From contig CAWDHI010000009.1 in the NCBI GenBank assembly GCA_963802095.1, positions 1-64,000 on the forward strand: a DNA stretch of 64,000 nt, given 5' to 3'. The notes beneath the pieces were generated by a model. It ran no database searches, was not told where the DNA came from, and saw only the letters and a program-made list of their open reading frames with translations. Each line of letters opens with the position of its first letter. The stretch's first letter is position 1. Both the position numbers and the translations under genes were made by a program. Below are positions 37,017 to 45,773 of this stretch, piece after piece. This stretch comes from CAVVEQ01 sp963802095. GTDB taxonomy: Bacteria; Chloroflexota; Anaerolineae; Anaerolineales; Anaerolineaceae.

Positions 37017-37723
37017 TATTCTTGCGTAGATTTCCACCCCATTCAGGTGCAAATTGTGCAGGAACACGGCATGGATGAAGTCAGCAGGGTGTGGAACCGC
37101 TCCAATTTCCGCAGCTTTTTCCAGCGGCATGTCGTATGTATCCACACAATCCACCGGCAGGATCACCCTGCGCTTGCAATTGGCGGGCGTTGGCATCCAG
37201 GCGCAGGTGCATGGCCAGTTGATAGGTACACAGATCTGTACAATCACCTACAACAATGAAGGTATCAACATTTGGATGACGGAAAAGCCATTCATTCAAG
37301 CCGGTGTTCAATCCGGAGGAAATGGAATTCTTCTCCATGATTGTGATTTGCTTGAAAAAAGGCAGGGCGCGTAGCTCTTCCACGGTTTCCGCTTCCTCGG
37401 TGCCACGAACGCAATGCGGAGGGTAAGCGCCAAATTCAACTGCGTTCGGTTCGTGGGTGTCCTGGAGGAAAAGGATATTGCGCACCTTGTTTATTCCAAG
37501 CATTTCGCAGCAATTTTGCAATCGGGGATATGATCGCTGCGACCCGTGCGCTGGCGAGTGGTCCGATCGAGCAAAAACCTTTGATCACATCCACTGAGAT
37601 AACGGCGCACCTTTCTGGGTCTGCTGCCAGTTGCGTCATTTCAGTGGCAGGTAATTCGTCTATCCATTTTTCCAAAAAATGTATGTATTCGTCCGGTCGA
37701 TCGATTTTGAAGGGTTTCATCAT
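37011..37723 (-). CDS. Isochorismatase-family cysteine hydrolase (two frameshifts)
   Basis: Three overlapping frames form one gene of about 237 codons (length 3n+2). The N-terminus is MMKPFKIDRPDEYIHFLEKWIDELP, then CAVISVDVIKGFCSIGPLASARV with the catalytic Asp. The middle has LFLQDTHEPNAVEFGAYPPHCVRGTEEAE (pocket His residues), and the nucleophile Cys is in VVGDCTDLCTYQLAMHL. The end reads RVILPVDCVDTYDMPLEKA. Shifts lie near 37520 and 37180. This resembles nicotinamidase-like members, so amide hydrolysis, perhaps nicotinamide, is the likely reaction. It is divergent from the nitroreductase gene. Confidence 0.82.
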
Positions 37724-37821
37724 AACCTCGTTTGTGCGCAACTGATTATAGCAAAATTCGTTCACCCATCATAAAATACAATATATTGAACAGACCGCAC
37801 GGGTTCGCGAAAGGAAAACCG

Positions 37822-38436
37822 ATGGATCTATACCGGGCAATTTACGCACGCAGAAGCATACGAAAGTTCGCTGCCACTCCCATCCCGGAGGAAGTATTGT
37901 TGCGATTGCTACGTGCCATGCAGGCTGCGCCTTCCGGGAAGAATGCCCAACCTTGGAGATTTATCGTTGTGAGCGAGCTGGGAACCAGGAAAAAGATTGC
38001 GGATATCTGCACTTTCTTCACCTCAAGCGGCAGGGAAATCCGCCAGGATTGGATCGCTGACGCCCCAGTGATCATCGTGGTATGTGGCAACCCCGCGGAA
38101 GCATACGCAAAGATTCACCTGATGGACAAGGTGATTATTGCGAACCAGGATTATTTGGAGGAACTTCAAAAAACGGGACCAGTGGAATGGGAAAGTGGAT
38201 TGCTGGTCGATCTCACCATCCCGATGGATCATCTCTCGCTAGCTGTGGTGGCGGAAGGATTGGGTGGCTGCTGGGTGGCCGGTTTGCGGGAGGATAAATT
38301 AAAAGAGATCCTGGATATCCCTCCCTCCTGGCGTTCCCCTGCAGTGATGCCTTTGGGGTATGCTCTTGAGCAACCGGAAGCTCGCAGAAGAAAAAACCAG
38401 GAACAAATTGTCTTCATGGAACGGTTTTCAGAATGA
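37822..38436 (+). CDS. Nitroreductase family protein
   Basis: The protein has 204 residues. MDLYRAIYARRSIRKF is the standard FMN-binding start (RRSIR), followed by MQAAPSGKNAQPWRFIVV and a late AEGLGGCWVAGL segment. These are FMN- and NAD(P)H-dependent oxidoreductases for nitro compounds, quinones or flavins. ATG 37822 has AAAGGA eight bases upstream. The stop overlaps the methyltransferase start (ATGA at 38433-38436). Confidence 0.93.
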   Translation: MDLYRAIYARRSIRKFAATPIPEEVLLRLLRAMQAAPSGKNAQPWRFIVVSELGTRKKIADICTFFTSSGREIRQDWIADAPVIIVVCGNPAEAYAKIHLMDKVIIANQDYLEELQKTGPVEWESGLLVDLTIPMDHLSLAVVAEGLGGCWVAGLREDKLKEILDIPPSWRSPAVMPLGYALEQPEARRRKNQEQIVFMERFSE

Positions 38437-39279
38437 AACCTGACCGCATCTATTTTGGTGATAACCTGCCCATCCTCCGATCATTGGAGGATGCGTCGCA
38501 TCGATTTGATCTATATTGATCCCCCTTTTAACACCGGCCGCACCCAGGCAAGGACGCGGATTCGCACAATTCGATCAGAGGAAGGGGATCGTAAAGGTTT
38601 TTTGGGGCAGCAATACCAGACGGTCAAGTTGGGGAAAAGTGCGTACGCGGATTATTTTGATGATTTTCTGGAATTCATCACCCCCAGGCTTGTGGAGGCA
38701 CACCGTACGTTAAAACCGCAGGGCAGCTTATTCTTCCATATCGATTACCGTGAGGTTCACTATTGTAAAGTTGCCCTGGATGCGATCTTTGGACGGACTG
38801 CATTCATCAATGAAATTATTTGGGCGTACGATTTTGGAGCGCGAACGAAAAAACGTTGGCCGCCAAAGCACGATAATATTCTCTGGTACGCGAAGAATCC
38901 TGCAGGATACATCTTCAATTACGAGGAAATCGATCGAATTCCCTACATGGCTCCGGGCCTTGTAGGTCCGGAAAAAGCTGCGAAAGGGAAAACTCCCACC
39001 GATACCTGGTGGCATTCGATTGTGGGTACAAACAGCCGGGAAAGAACCGGTTATCCAACCCAAAAGCCAAAGGGCATCATCAGCAGGATAATCCAGGCGT
39101 CTTCTCGACCTGGCGATCGCGTCCTTGATTTTTTTGCCGGGAGCGGAACAACAGGGGCAGTGTGCCTGGAATTGGGCAGGAATTTTGTGCTTGTGGATAA
39201 TAACCCTGCCGCCATGAAAGTGATGGCAGATCGATTCAAGAATAATTCCTCAATTGAATGGATCGGATTTGAACCATAA
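38433..39279 (+). CDS. DNA methyltransferase, N4/N6 type (frameshifted near 38498)
   Basis: From ATG 38433 the frame reads MKPDRIYFGDNLPILRSLEDAS. Removing one base then joins IDLIYIDPPFNTGRTQ, giving the catalytic DPPF motif IV. The SAM-binding motif I is near the C-terminus (RVLDFFAGSGTTGAVCLELGRNFVLVDNN), with TQKP before it, which is the beta-class order. Total length is 3n+1. No restriction endonuclease lies next to it, so it may be an orphan methylase. It is coupled to the nitroreductase by a four-base overlap and is followed by the AlkD-like gene. Confidence 0.85.
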
Positions 39280-39295
39280 CCCTGGAGTGGATGAT

Positions 39296-39958
39296 TTGGT
39301 TTCCCAATTACGCGATCACAGCCGCCCGGAAGGCATTGCCAGCCAGCAACGTTACGGGATCGCAGGCAGGAATATGCTGGGGGTGAGTATCTATGATATT
39401 CGCAGGATCGCCAAGGGCATCCATGACCATGAACTGGCATTGGCATTATGGGATACCGAAATTCACGATGCGAGGCTGATGGCCTGTTTTGTGGATATCC
39501 CCGAAAAGGTGACCCGTGGACAAATGGACGAATGGGCAAATGATTTCGATACCTGGGACCTATGCGACCAGGCGACCACCAGCCTATTTCACCTGACGCC
39601 TTTCGCGATCCGGGCAATCTTTGATTGGGCGGAACGGGAGGAGGAATTCGTCCGCCGGGCAGCTTTTGCGACCATCGCAGGGCTTGCCTGGCACAATCGC
39701 ACCATGACCGATTCGGAGTTCATGCCATTCTTCGGCCTGATCAAAACGTATTCGACCGATCTCCGCAATTATGTGAAGAAAGGGGTGAATTGGGCTCTGC
39801 GGAATATCGGCAAGCGGAATGAAACCTTGCTCGAGGAGAGCATCCAATGTGCAGAGGATCTGCTTCAATTGAATGACCGGACCGCCCGCTGGATCGCGAA
39901 GGACGCGCTGCGCGAGTTTGAAAATCGGAAGTTAAAGGGCGTCACCCCTCGGGGTTAA
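39296..39958 (+). CDS. AlkD-like DNA alkylation repair enzyme
   Basis: About 220 residues of HEAT-like helical repeats with the DNA alkylation repair pattern QQRYGIAGRNMLGVSIYDIRRIAK, FVDIPEKVTRGQMDEWANDFDTWDLCDQ and YVKKGVNWALRNIGKRN. AlkD-type glycosylases remove bulky or charged alkylated bases. The proposed start TTG 39296 has GGAG eight bases upstream; the frame is open from 39254, inside the methyltransferase end. Its 3' end overlaps lipA on the opposite strand by 27 bp. Confidence 0.85.
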   Translation: MVSQLRDHSRPEGIASQQRYGIAGRNMLGVSIYDIRRIAKGIHDHELALALWDTEIHDARLMACFVDIPEKVTRGQMDEWANDFDTWDLCDQATTSLFHLTPFAIRAIFDWAEREEEFVRRAAFATIAGLAWHNRTMTDSEFMPFFGLIKTYSTDLRNYVKKGVNWALRNIGKRNETLLEESIQCAEDLLQLNDRTARWIAKDALREFENRKLKGVTPRG

Positions 39959-40894
39959 AGATGAAAATAAAATTACTTCGGAGCCGGATTGCAAACCTGC
40001 ATGGTAGGATGAGCGTACCAGGGGAGCGCTTTCCACCCAGCGGAAACCTAGACCTAATCCAAACGTTCTCAGCGCTTCGAATTCTTCCAGGGTGTAATAC
40101 TTCTCGATAGGCAGGTGTTTGCGGCTGGGTTGAAGGTATTGCCCAATGGTGAGGATTTCCACACCCCAGTTTCTCAAATCACCCATCACGGATTTGATCT
40201 CCTGCATTGTTTCCCCAAGTCCAACCATCAACCCAGATTTTGTAATCGTGCCGGGGTAAAAAACGCGCGCATTACGTAGCACTGCTTCTGACCACTCATA
40301 ATGATCCTGCGGCTGGACACTCCGGAAAAGCCTCGGAACGGTTTCGATATTATGGTTCAGGACCTCGGGTTTGGCATCCATTACGATCTTCAGCGCATCC
40401 AAGTCGCCTTTGAAATCCGGGATTAGAACTTCGACCGTGCAGCCGGGAACCTCTTTGTGGATGCCGCGAATGACAGCGGCAAAAACGGACGCTCCGCCAT
40501 CCGGCAGCTCGTCGCGGTTCACGCTGGTGATGACGGCGTGTTTTAAACGCATGGCTTTCACTGCCTGAACCACTCGATCGGCTTCTTTGGGATCAAGCGG
40601 AAGGGGACGCCCATGGCGGATATCGCAGAATCCACAAGAGCGGGTACAAATATCTCCCAGGATGAGAAATGTGGCGGTTCCGCTTCCCCAGCATTCCCCC
40701 AGATTGGGGCAATGAGCTTCCTCGCAGACTGTATGCAAGGATTTACTGCGCATCAGCTCCTGAATGTGCTCAAACTCTTTGCCCCCCGGTGCGCGGACGC
40801 GGATGTAATCCGGCCTGCGGGGAGGAGGGGTGGTAGACGGTATTGATTTAAGTCGATCCCGGGTTATGTGGTCAGCCATTGATTTCGGGTCCAT
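39932..40894 (-). CDS. lipA: Lipoyl synthase
   Basis: This is a 320-residue radical SAM enzyme. The auxiliary-cluster motif CEEAHCPNLGEC is followed by FLILGDICTRSCGFCDI (radical SAM CxxxCxxC), and the C-terminal RSSYHA holds the serine ligand. It inserts two sulfurs into octanoylated carrier domains of 2-oxoacid dehydrogenases and the glycine cleavage H protein. No lipB or lplA gene is adjacent. The convergent neighbour overlaps its end. Confidence 0.97.
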   Translation of the reverse strand: MDPKSMADHITRDRLKSIPSTTPPPRRPDYIRVRAPGGKEFEHIQELMRSKSLHTVCEEAHCPNLGECWGSGTATFLILGDICTRSCGFCDIRHGRPLPLDPKEADRVVQAVKAMRLKHAVITSVNRDELPDGGASVFAAVIRGIHKEVPGCTVEVLIPDFKGDLDALKIVMDAKPEVLNHNIETVPRLFRSVQPQDHYEWSEAVLRNARVFYPGTITKSGLMVGLGETMQEIKSVMGDLRNWGVEILTIGQYLQPSRKHLPIEKYYTLEEFEALRTFGLGLGFRWVESAPLVRSSYHAGLQSGSEVILFSSLTPRGDAL

Positions 40895-41009
40895 TATAAG
40901 ACCAACCCGAATTCTTATTGTGATTTTGTATGATTTTAAGGTTTAATCATCTAGAGAAATAATGGCGACTTGATATTAAGAACAATGAATGGTTCGTTGG
41001 TGAAAGGGA

Positions 41010-43466
41010 TCATTTTTTGAGTTTATTCCAATCCTCAGGTAACTGAAAACCAGCTCGAAGAAGTAATTCACCCACCTTGTTGATGATCTCCTCGCGCGTA
41101 TCAAGCGATTCAACAGAGCATGGAGCTGTATGCGCCTCAACGTTAGTTTCTTCAACCGTAAGATTTTCAAGATCAATGGAGGTAATCTTTTGACATTGAA
41201 TGGCTTTCATGGCACTTAATTGTTTGAAAGGGAGCTCGGCGGTGTTTTTCGGCATCGTCCAAAGTCCTGATACCTGGACAGGTTCAACCGGTTCGACAGA
41301 AAAAATTGTCCTATTCGGTGGGATGGAAGATATTAAGGAAGACCCATCCATCCATTCGGGGATTTCCATCCCCAGGTAGTCCAGAATCGTTGGGGGGATA
41401 TCCATGTTTTGAGTGTTTTCGTGGATTCTGCCGGTGTTGCTGCCTTCCGGAAAGTGGATGATTAATGGCAGTCTCTTGGAATTCGTCCACTCCGTACCAT
41501 GATCTGTATAAATAGCGATGATTGTGTTCTCATATATATTAAGTGATTTAAGGTACTCGACCAGATATGCAATATCGGAATCAAAGTTAATGATGGAGTC
41601 ATCATAATAATCTGTCATCCATATTTGATCCTGGGTCTTCCCAGTGGAGAATCGTTGAATTGTTGTTTCAAAAGTAGGTCCATGAGTGCCCATCTGATGC
41701 ATGTGAATAAATATAGGTTGTCCTTTATTTTTCGCATCCGCAAGATAACCTCGTACGCATCGCAGCCTTGCCTGATCAGAAATCGTATACCCTGAGACAT
41801 CATTGACTGTTGCGATTGCACTTTTAATATCCCTAAGGAAAAAAATGTGCAGGAGTCGTTCTGTGACCCGTTTTTGAATTTGATAGAGCAGATATTGTTC
41901 TTGTTCGAAATATTCACTCAAACCTAAATCCACAGTTAAATTATGCCCTTTCTCGATGCAATTTACTTCATCGAAAGCGCCACTAAGATTCACATTGTTT
42001 GCGTCGATGTAATATGGCACGCCCAAAGACACTGTTTTGTATCCTGCACGACGAAGGATCCCGGGAAGGTGCAAAAATCTATCATCACCTTGCAGGATAT
42101 CCGGAGAAAAAAGAACCCCTGTTATAAATGGAAATCGGCCGGTAAATAATGAGGTTTCGGAACCTAAAGAGTGATCGGTATTTGGGAAATTATTTTCACT
42201 CACCAGCGAGGTCTCTGCCAGTTCTCGCAGAAATGGGGTGGTATCTCGTTCATATCCATAAAGCGACAGATTGCTGGAGTTCAAGCCATCCGAGGAAATC
42301 AAAATGATATTAGGCGGATTTTCTTTTTCGAGCGAAATGAAAGGTAATCCTTGAGATTGCTCCTTCCCTGAGATTCGAGTAACAACGAGGGGAAGGGAGA
42401 AAACAAGGATTCCCAAGGCCAGCCACTTATAAAAACGGAAACCTCCTGCAATCCGCGGACTTGAATATCTATCTACAATTTTAAATAGAAAGTAAAGGAA
42501 AAGTGAAACGATACCGATGGAAAATAAGATTCTGACTGGTGCGCTAGAACCGGCCACCCCAAGCGAAAGAACCGTATTTAGGAAATTATCGAGAAGAAGA
42601 AAACTCAGACATGTAGCGAAAAACGCAAATGGAATGCCAATAAAATATCGGCCGATCTGAGGACGAATTCTTGAAACCACGGCCCCAATGCTAAAAAATA
42701 AAATAAGAAGTATGACTGCTATGATCGTCATCAACACCGAGGTGACAAGTAATATCCTTACTTTTTCCCAGAATGGAAAATATTCCATAAAAGATGGCAT
42801 TGTGATAAGGAACAACCATTCCATGAAAATAAAAAAGAATGTGAGAATGACTATATCCACGAAGGCTCGAAGCAGGGATTCTCTCCAATGGGGCTGCTGG
42901 AACTCTGTTGTGTTTTCAATCAAAGACTCCGGAACTTCAAAGAAGGGTTTAAAAACCCCTTGAAAAGGATGCATATTTCTAAGATTGATCTTTTTTCGGA
43001 ATATTCCCAGTGTAACGATCATTCCGGCGAGGAGGATTACAGTAACCTGGCCGACGATATTTCCTGAAAGAATGTTGAGTCTGATGAGAATTTCGAAAAC
43101 CCGTTCCTCGATAGGGCGGGCGATATTTTCTGAAGGGATAAACATCACCGGTAATTCGTTCTCGGATCCTTCCTGCAGAAAAAAAGTTCCTTCCTGACGA
43201 TATCTAGGATCATCTGTATAGGATCGAATTAATACTTTACCATCCTCCACTACTAAAATCGATTCAGGGTTGAATATTCTCCTGTCTAAAGGAATTTCAA
43301 AGTGAAAGGATGTGCCATCGAACCTCAATGACTCATTATCGATCCGGATTGATTTATAAAATATCTTTGCTCCTGGAAAAACCAAGACTAAAAGACAAAT
43401 TAATAATCCCCCAAGGTATCCGATCATGAGTGGGAGAAAAAACTTTTGATTTGAGCGGGTGTTCAA
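41010..43466 (-). CDS. Large membrane protein with sulfatase/phosphotransferase-like domain
   Basis: The protein has 818 residues. One N-terminal helix, a beta-rich external domain (about 35-130), and seven to eight more helices (about 140-375) precede an alkaline-phosphatase-superfamily domain. This domain has PPNIILISSDGLNSSNLSLYGYERDTTPFL, NTDHSLGSETSLFTGRFP, a TDHGTEW metal site near residue 655 and HENTQNMDIPPTILDYLG. The nucleophile region has Ser/Thr rather than CxPxR, as in LTA synthase and phosphoethanolamine transferases, so a transferase acting on lipid-linked envelope polymers is plausible. Codon use is clearly AT-richer than its neighbours. Confidence 0.78.
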   Translation of the reverse strand: MNTRSNQKFFLPLMIGYLGGLLICLLVLVFPGAKIFYKSIRIDNESLRFDGTSFHFEIPLDRRIFNPESILVVEDGKVLIRSYTDDPRYRQEGTFFLQEGSENELPVMFIPSENIARPIEERVFEILIRLNILSGNIVGQVTVILLAGMIVTLGIFRKKINLRNMHPFQGVFKPFFEVPESLIENTTEFQQPHWRESLLRAFVDIVILTFFFIFMEWLFLITMPSFMEYFPFWEKVRILLVTSVLMTIIAVILLILFFSIGAVVSRIRPQIGRYFIGIPFAFFATCLSFLLLDNFLNTVLSLGVAGSSAPVRILFSIGIVSLFLYFLFKIVDRYSSPRIAGGFRFYKWLALGILVFSLPLVVTRISGKEQSQGLPFISLEKENPPNIILISSDGLNSSNLSLYGYERDTTPFLRELAETSLVSENNFPNTDHSLGSETSLFTGRFPFITGVLFSPDILQGDDRFLHLPGILRRAGYKTVSLGVPYYIDANNVNLSGAFDEVNCIEKGHNLTVDLGLSEYFEQEQYLLYQIQKRVTERLLHIFFLRDIKSAIATVNDVSGYTISDQARLRCVRGYLADAKNKGQPIFIHMHQMGTHGPTFETTIQRFSTGKTQDQIWMTDYYDDSIINFDSDIAYLVEYLKSLNIYENTIIAIYTDHGTEWTNSKRLPLIIHFPEGSNTGRIHENTQNMDIPPTILDYLGMEIPEWMDGSSLISSIPPNRTIFSVEPVEPVQVSGLWTMPKNTAELPFKQLSAMKAIQCQKITSIDLENLTVEETNVEAHTAPCSVESLDTREEIINKVGELLLRAGFQLPEDWNKLKK

Positions 43467-43571
43467 TAAACTTCTCGCATCGATGGTTAAGATGGAACTC
43501 GTTTTGAATTTCTTTGCAGGTATTAGAGTATAGATGCTGCCAATATTTCCGTCAATTTTGAAAATTGCCTG

Positions 43572-43586
43572 TGCTATACTCTGCCC
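43572..43586 (+). promoter_or_regulatory. Extended -10 promoter of leaderless rsmI
   Basis: TG-C-TATACT (43572-43580) ends six bases before ATG 43587, and there is no Shine-Dalgarno sequence. Confidence 0.5.
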
Positions 43587-44276
43587 ATGTTGAATTTGAT
43601 CTCAACCCCCATTGGCAACCTGGGGGATATCAGCCCAAGGGCTTTGGAAGCCCTATCCAATGCGGACCTGGTAATCTGCGAGGATACCCGTAAAACCGGT
43701 TTCCTCCTCAAACATTTCGAATTATCAAAACCCATGCTGACATTCCGGGTGGATAACGAAAAGAGGGCGCTCCCGCGGATTCTTCGCCTTATGGAAGAGG
43801 GAAAGAACATCGCGCTGGTCACCGATTCCGGCACCCCTGGAATATCTGACCCCGGTTTTCTGGCGGTTCGTGCTGCGCTGGAAAAAGGTTACGAAGTGAA
43901 TGCGGTACCCGGTCCCAGTGCGTTCGTCATGGCACTGACCTTATCCGGGCTGCCCACCACCAGTTTTATTTTCCGCGGTTTTCCACCTCATAAATCCGGT
44001 CCTCGCAAACGGTTCTTCGAGGTGGATGCGCTTTCTCCACATACGTTGATTTTTTATGAGAGCCCATACCGGTTGCAGGTTTCCATTCAGGATGCCCTTG
44101 CAGTTTTTGGGGATCGGCGGGCTGCATGTGCTAATGACCTGACCAAAAAGTTTGAGCAGGTTAAACATGGCACCTTGAGTGAATTGTTGGAATTCTATAA
44201 TTCAGAACCACCTCGGGGGGAATATGCGATTGTTATAGAGGGGTGCCCGAAGGATCACTCTAACCGGTCAGGGTGA
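43587..44276 (+). CDS. rsmI: 16S rRNA (cytidine-1402-2'-O)-methyltransferase
   Basis: This is a 229-residue tetrapyrrole-methylase-fold protein. It has STPIGNLGDISPRALEAL, CEDTRKTGFLLKHF, LVTDSGTPGISDPG and VPGPSAFVMALTLSGLPTTSFIFRGFPP, which are RsmI signatures. It methylates the ribose of C1402 in helix 44. It is ~50 residues shorter than E. coli RsmI and lacks the C-terminal extension. It is the plus-strand edge of the RNA-modification block, and its 3' end overlaps the YhhQ-type transporter gene by 17 bp. Confidence 0.95.
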   Translation: MLNLISTPIGNLGDISPRALEALSNADLVICEDTRKTGFLLKHFELSKPMLTFRVDNEKRALPRILRLMEEGKNIALVTDSGTPGISDPGFLAVRAALEKGYEVNAVPGPSAFVMALTLSGLPTTSFIFRGFPPHKSGPRKRFFEVDALSPHTLIFYESPYRLQVSIQDALAVFGDRRAACANDLTKKFEQVKHGTLSELLEFYNSEPPRGEYAIVIEGCPKDHSNRSG

Positions 44277-44988
44277 ACCGGGTGTGCCGATCGTAATAAT
44301 CTTCATTCTCGGCTTTTTTCAAATAGCTTACCCCCCAGTATGTGGCCGGCGTCATCAATATTTCCACACCGCATTTAAACAAATAATTCGTCAGCAGCAG
44401 GCTGGGGAAGATCACCCAGGGGAACACACCTGCCAGGCTTGCAACCGTGATAAAAACGAGGGTATCCACGCCTTGTCCTACCAGGGTACTCCCGATCGTC
44501 CGCATCCACAACCAACGGCCATTCGTTGCTATCTTTATTTTTGCCAGCACGACCGAATTGGTATATTCTCCAAAAAGATAGGCCACCAAACTTGCCAAAA
44601 CGATGCCCCCGGTACTGATTCCCCCCAGGATGGCATCGTAGGCTGGCTGACCGGCATACACGAGCCAGTTGCTCTCGCCAGGCAGATTACGTACCAGGAA
44701 GAAAATAAATGATGTGAGCGCCAGGCAGAAGAAACCAACCCAGATAACCCGGCGGGTTCTTTTAAACCCATACACCTCGGTTAATAGATCTCCAAATATG
44801 TAACTGATCGGGAAGAGTATAGTTCCGGCATCAAATGCCATGGGGATCCCGGCGATGGAAAAACCCCAATCAACGATCTTGGCTGCAGATGCGATATTAC
44901 TGACTATCAGGATGGTCACGAAAAGTGCCATGATAATGTCGTAATACCGGTAGTTGCGGACGGATTCAGCCGGATTTTGATTTCCCAT
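44260..44988 (-). CDS. yhhQ: Queuosine precursor transporter (YhhQ/VUT family)
   Basis: The protein has 243 residues with six to seven membrane helices. Family features are FDAGTILFPISYIFGDLLTEVYGFKRTRRVIW and VAYLFGEYTNSVVLAKIK, plus a late TLVGQGVDTLVFI segment. YhhQ imports preQ0/preQ1-type queuosine precursors in E. coli. That fits tgt 4 kb away, since the block holds no preQ synthesis genes. ATG 44988 is the likely start although no clear ribosome site is seen. It is divergent from rsmE. Confidence 0.9.
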   Translation of the reverse strand: MGNQNPAESVRNYRYYDIIMALFVTILIVSNIASAAKIVDWGFSIAGIPMAFDAGTILFPISYIFGDLLTEVYGFKRTRRVIWVGFFCLALTSFIFFLVRNLPGESNWLVYAGQPAYDAILGGISTGGIVLASLVAYLFGEYTNSVVLAKIKIATNGRWLWMRTIGSTLVGQGVDTLVFITVASLAGVFPWVIFPSLLLTNYLFKCGVEILMTPATYWGVSYLKKAENEDYYDRHTRFTLTG

Positions 44989-45038
44989 TGGGTTGGGGAC
45001 AAGTATAATCAGTTTTGATACCTGGATGGACTGTAACA

Positions 45039-45773
45039 ATGAATAGATTTTTTCTTCCCATCGAATGTTTTCACCCTGGTGAAGTGATCTTTGACACCGA
45101 TACTTCGCACCAGATCAGCCGCGTTCTGCGATTAAAACCCGGCAACCAGGTGATCGTCCTGGACGGTACGGGGGATGAATACCTTTTGGAGCTGAGCCTG
45201 GTGGAAAAAACAACATCTGCTGGAAGAATACTCTCCAAAAGGGAAAATAAAACAGAACCCAGGGTACATTTGACCGTATTGGTCGGGTTAACCCAGCGGG
45301 AGAAATTTGAATGGGTGCTCCAAAAGTGCACCGAGATCGGCGCTGCCGCATTTACCCCGGTGATTACAAGCCGTTCCATCGTGCAGGATATCCGCACAAC
45401 CGGGCAGAAAACGGATCGCTGGAAACAGATTCTCAAAGAAGCAGCTGAGCAAAGCGGGCGTGCCAAGATCCCGGTGCTAAACCCGCCGGTCCTCTTTCTG
45501 CAGGCGCTTGAACAACTGCGGGGGTTCGATCTTGGTTTGGTCGCTTATGAAAACGAAAAAGGTCTTTCCATTCGCAAAACGCTTCGCAGTTACCAGGGAG
45601 AATCCTTGGGGATATTGATCGGCCCCGAAGGGGGGTTGGCCGAGGAAGAATCCTTGAGGGCGAGGCAAAGTGGGATCCAACTTGTTTCGCTGGGAGTCCG
45701 AACTTTACGGATGGAAACCGCGGCAATCGTAGCTACCACGCTTATTCTTCATCAATTGAAATCGCTGGATTAA
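45039..45773 (+). CDS. rsmE: 16S rRNA (uracil-1498-N3)-methyltransferase
   Basis: The 244-residue RsmE has the N-terminal PUA-like domain (HQISRVLRLKPGNQVIVLDGTGDEYL) and a SPOUT knot domain: KCTEIGAAAFTPVITSRS, KEAAEQSGRAKIPVL, LIGPEGGLAEEE and LGVRTLRMETAAI. It methylates N3 of U1498 at the top of helix 44. Its stop overlaps the end of the RsmF-like gene on the other strand by four bases. Confidence 0.95.
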   Translation: MNRFFLPIECFHPGEVIFDTDTSHQISRVLRLKPGNQVIVLDGTGDEYLLELSLVEKTTSAGRILSKRENKTEPRVHLTVLVGLTQREKFEWVLQKCTEIGAAAFTPVITSRSIVQDIRTTGQKTDRWKQILKEAAEQSGRAKIPVLNPPVLFLQALEQLRGFDLGLVAYENEKGLSIRKTLRSYQGESLGILIGPEGGLAEEESLRARQSGIQLVSLGVRTLRMETAAIVATTLILHQLKSLD

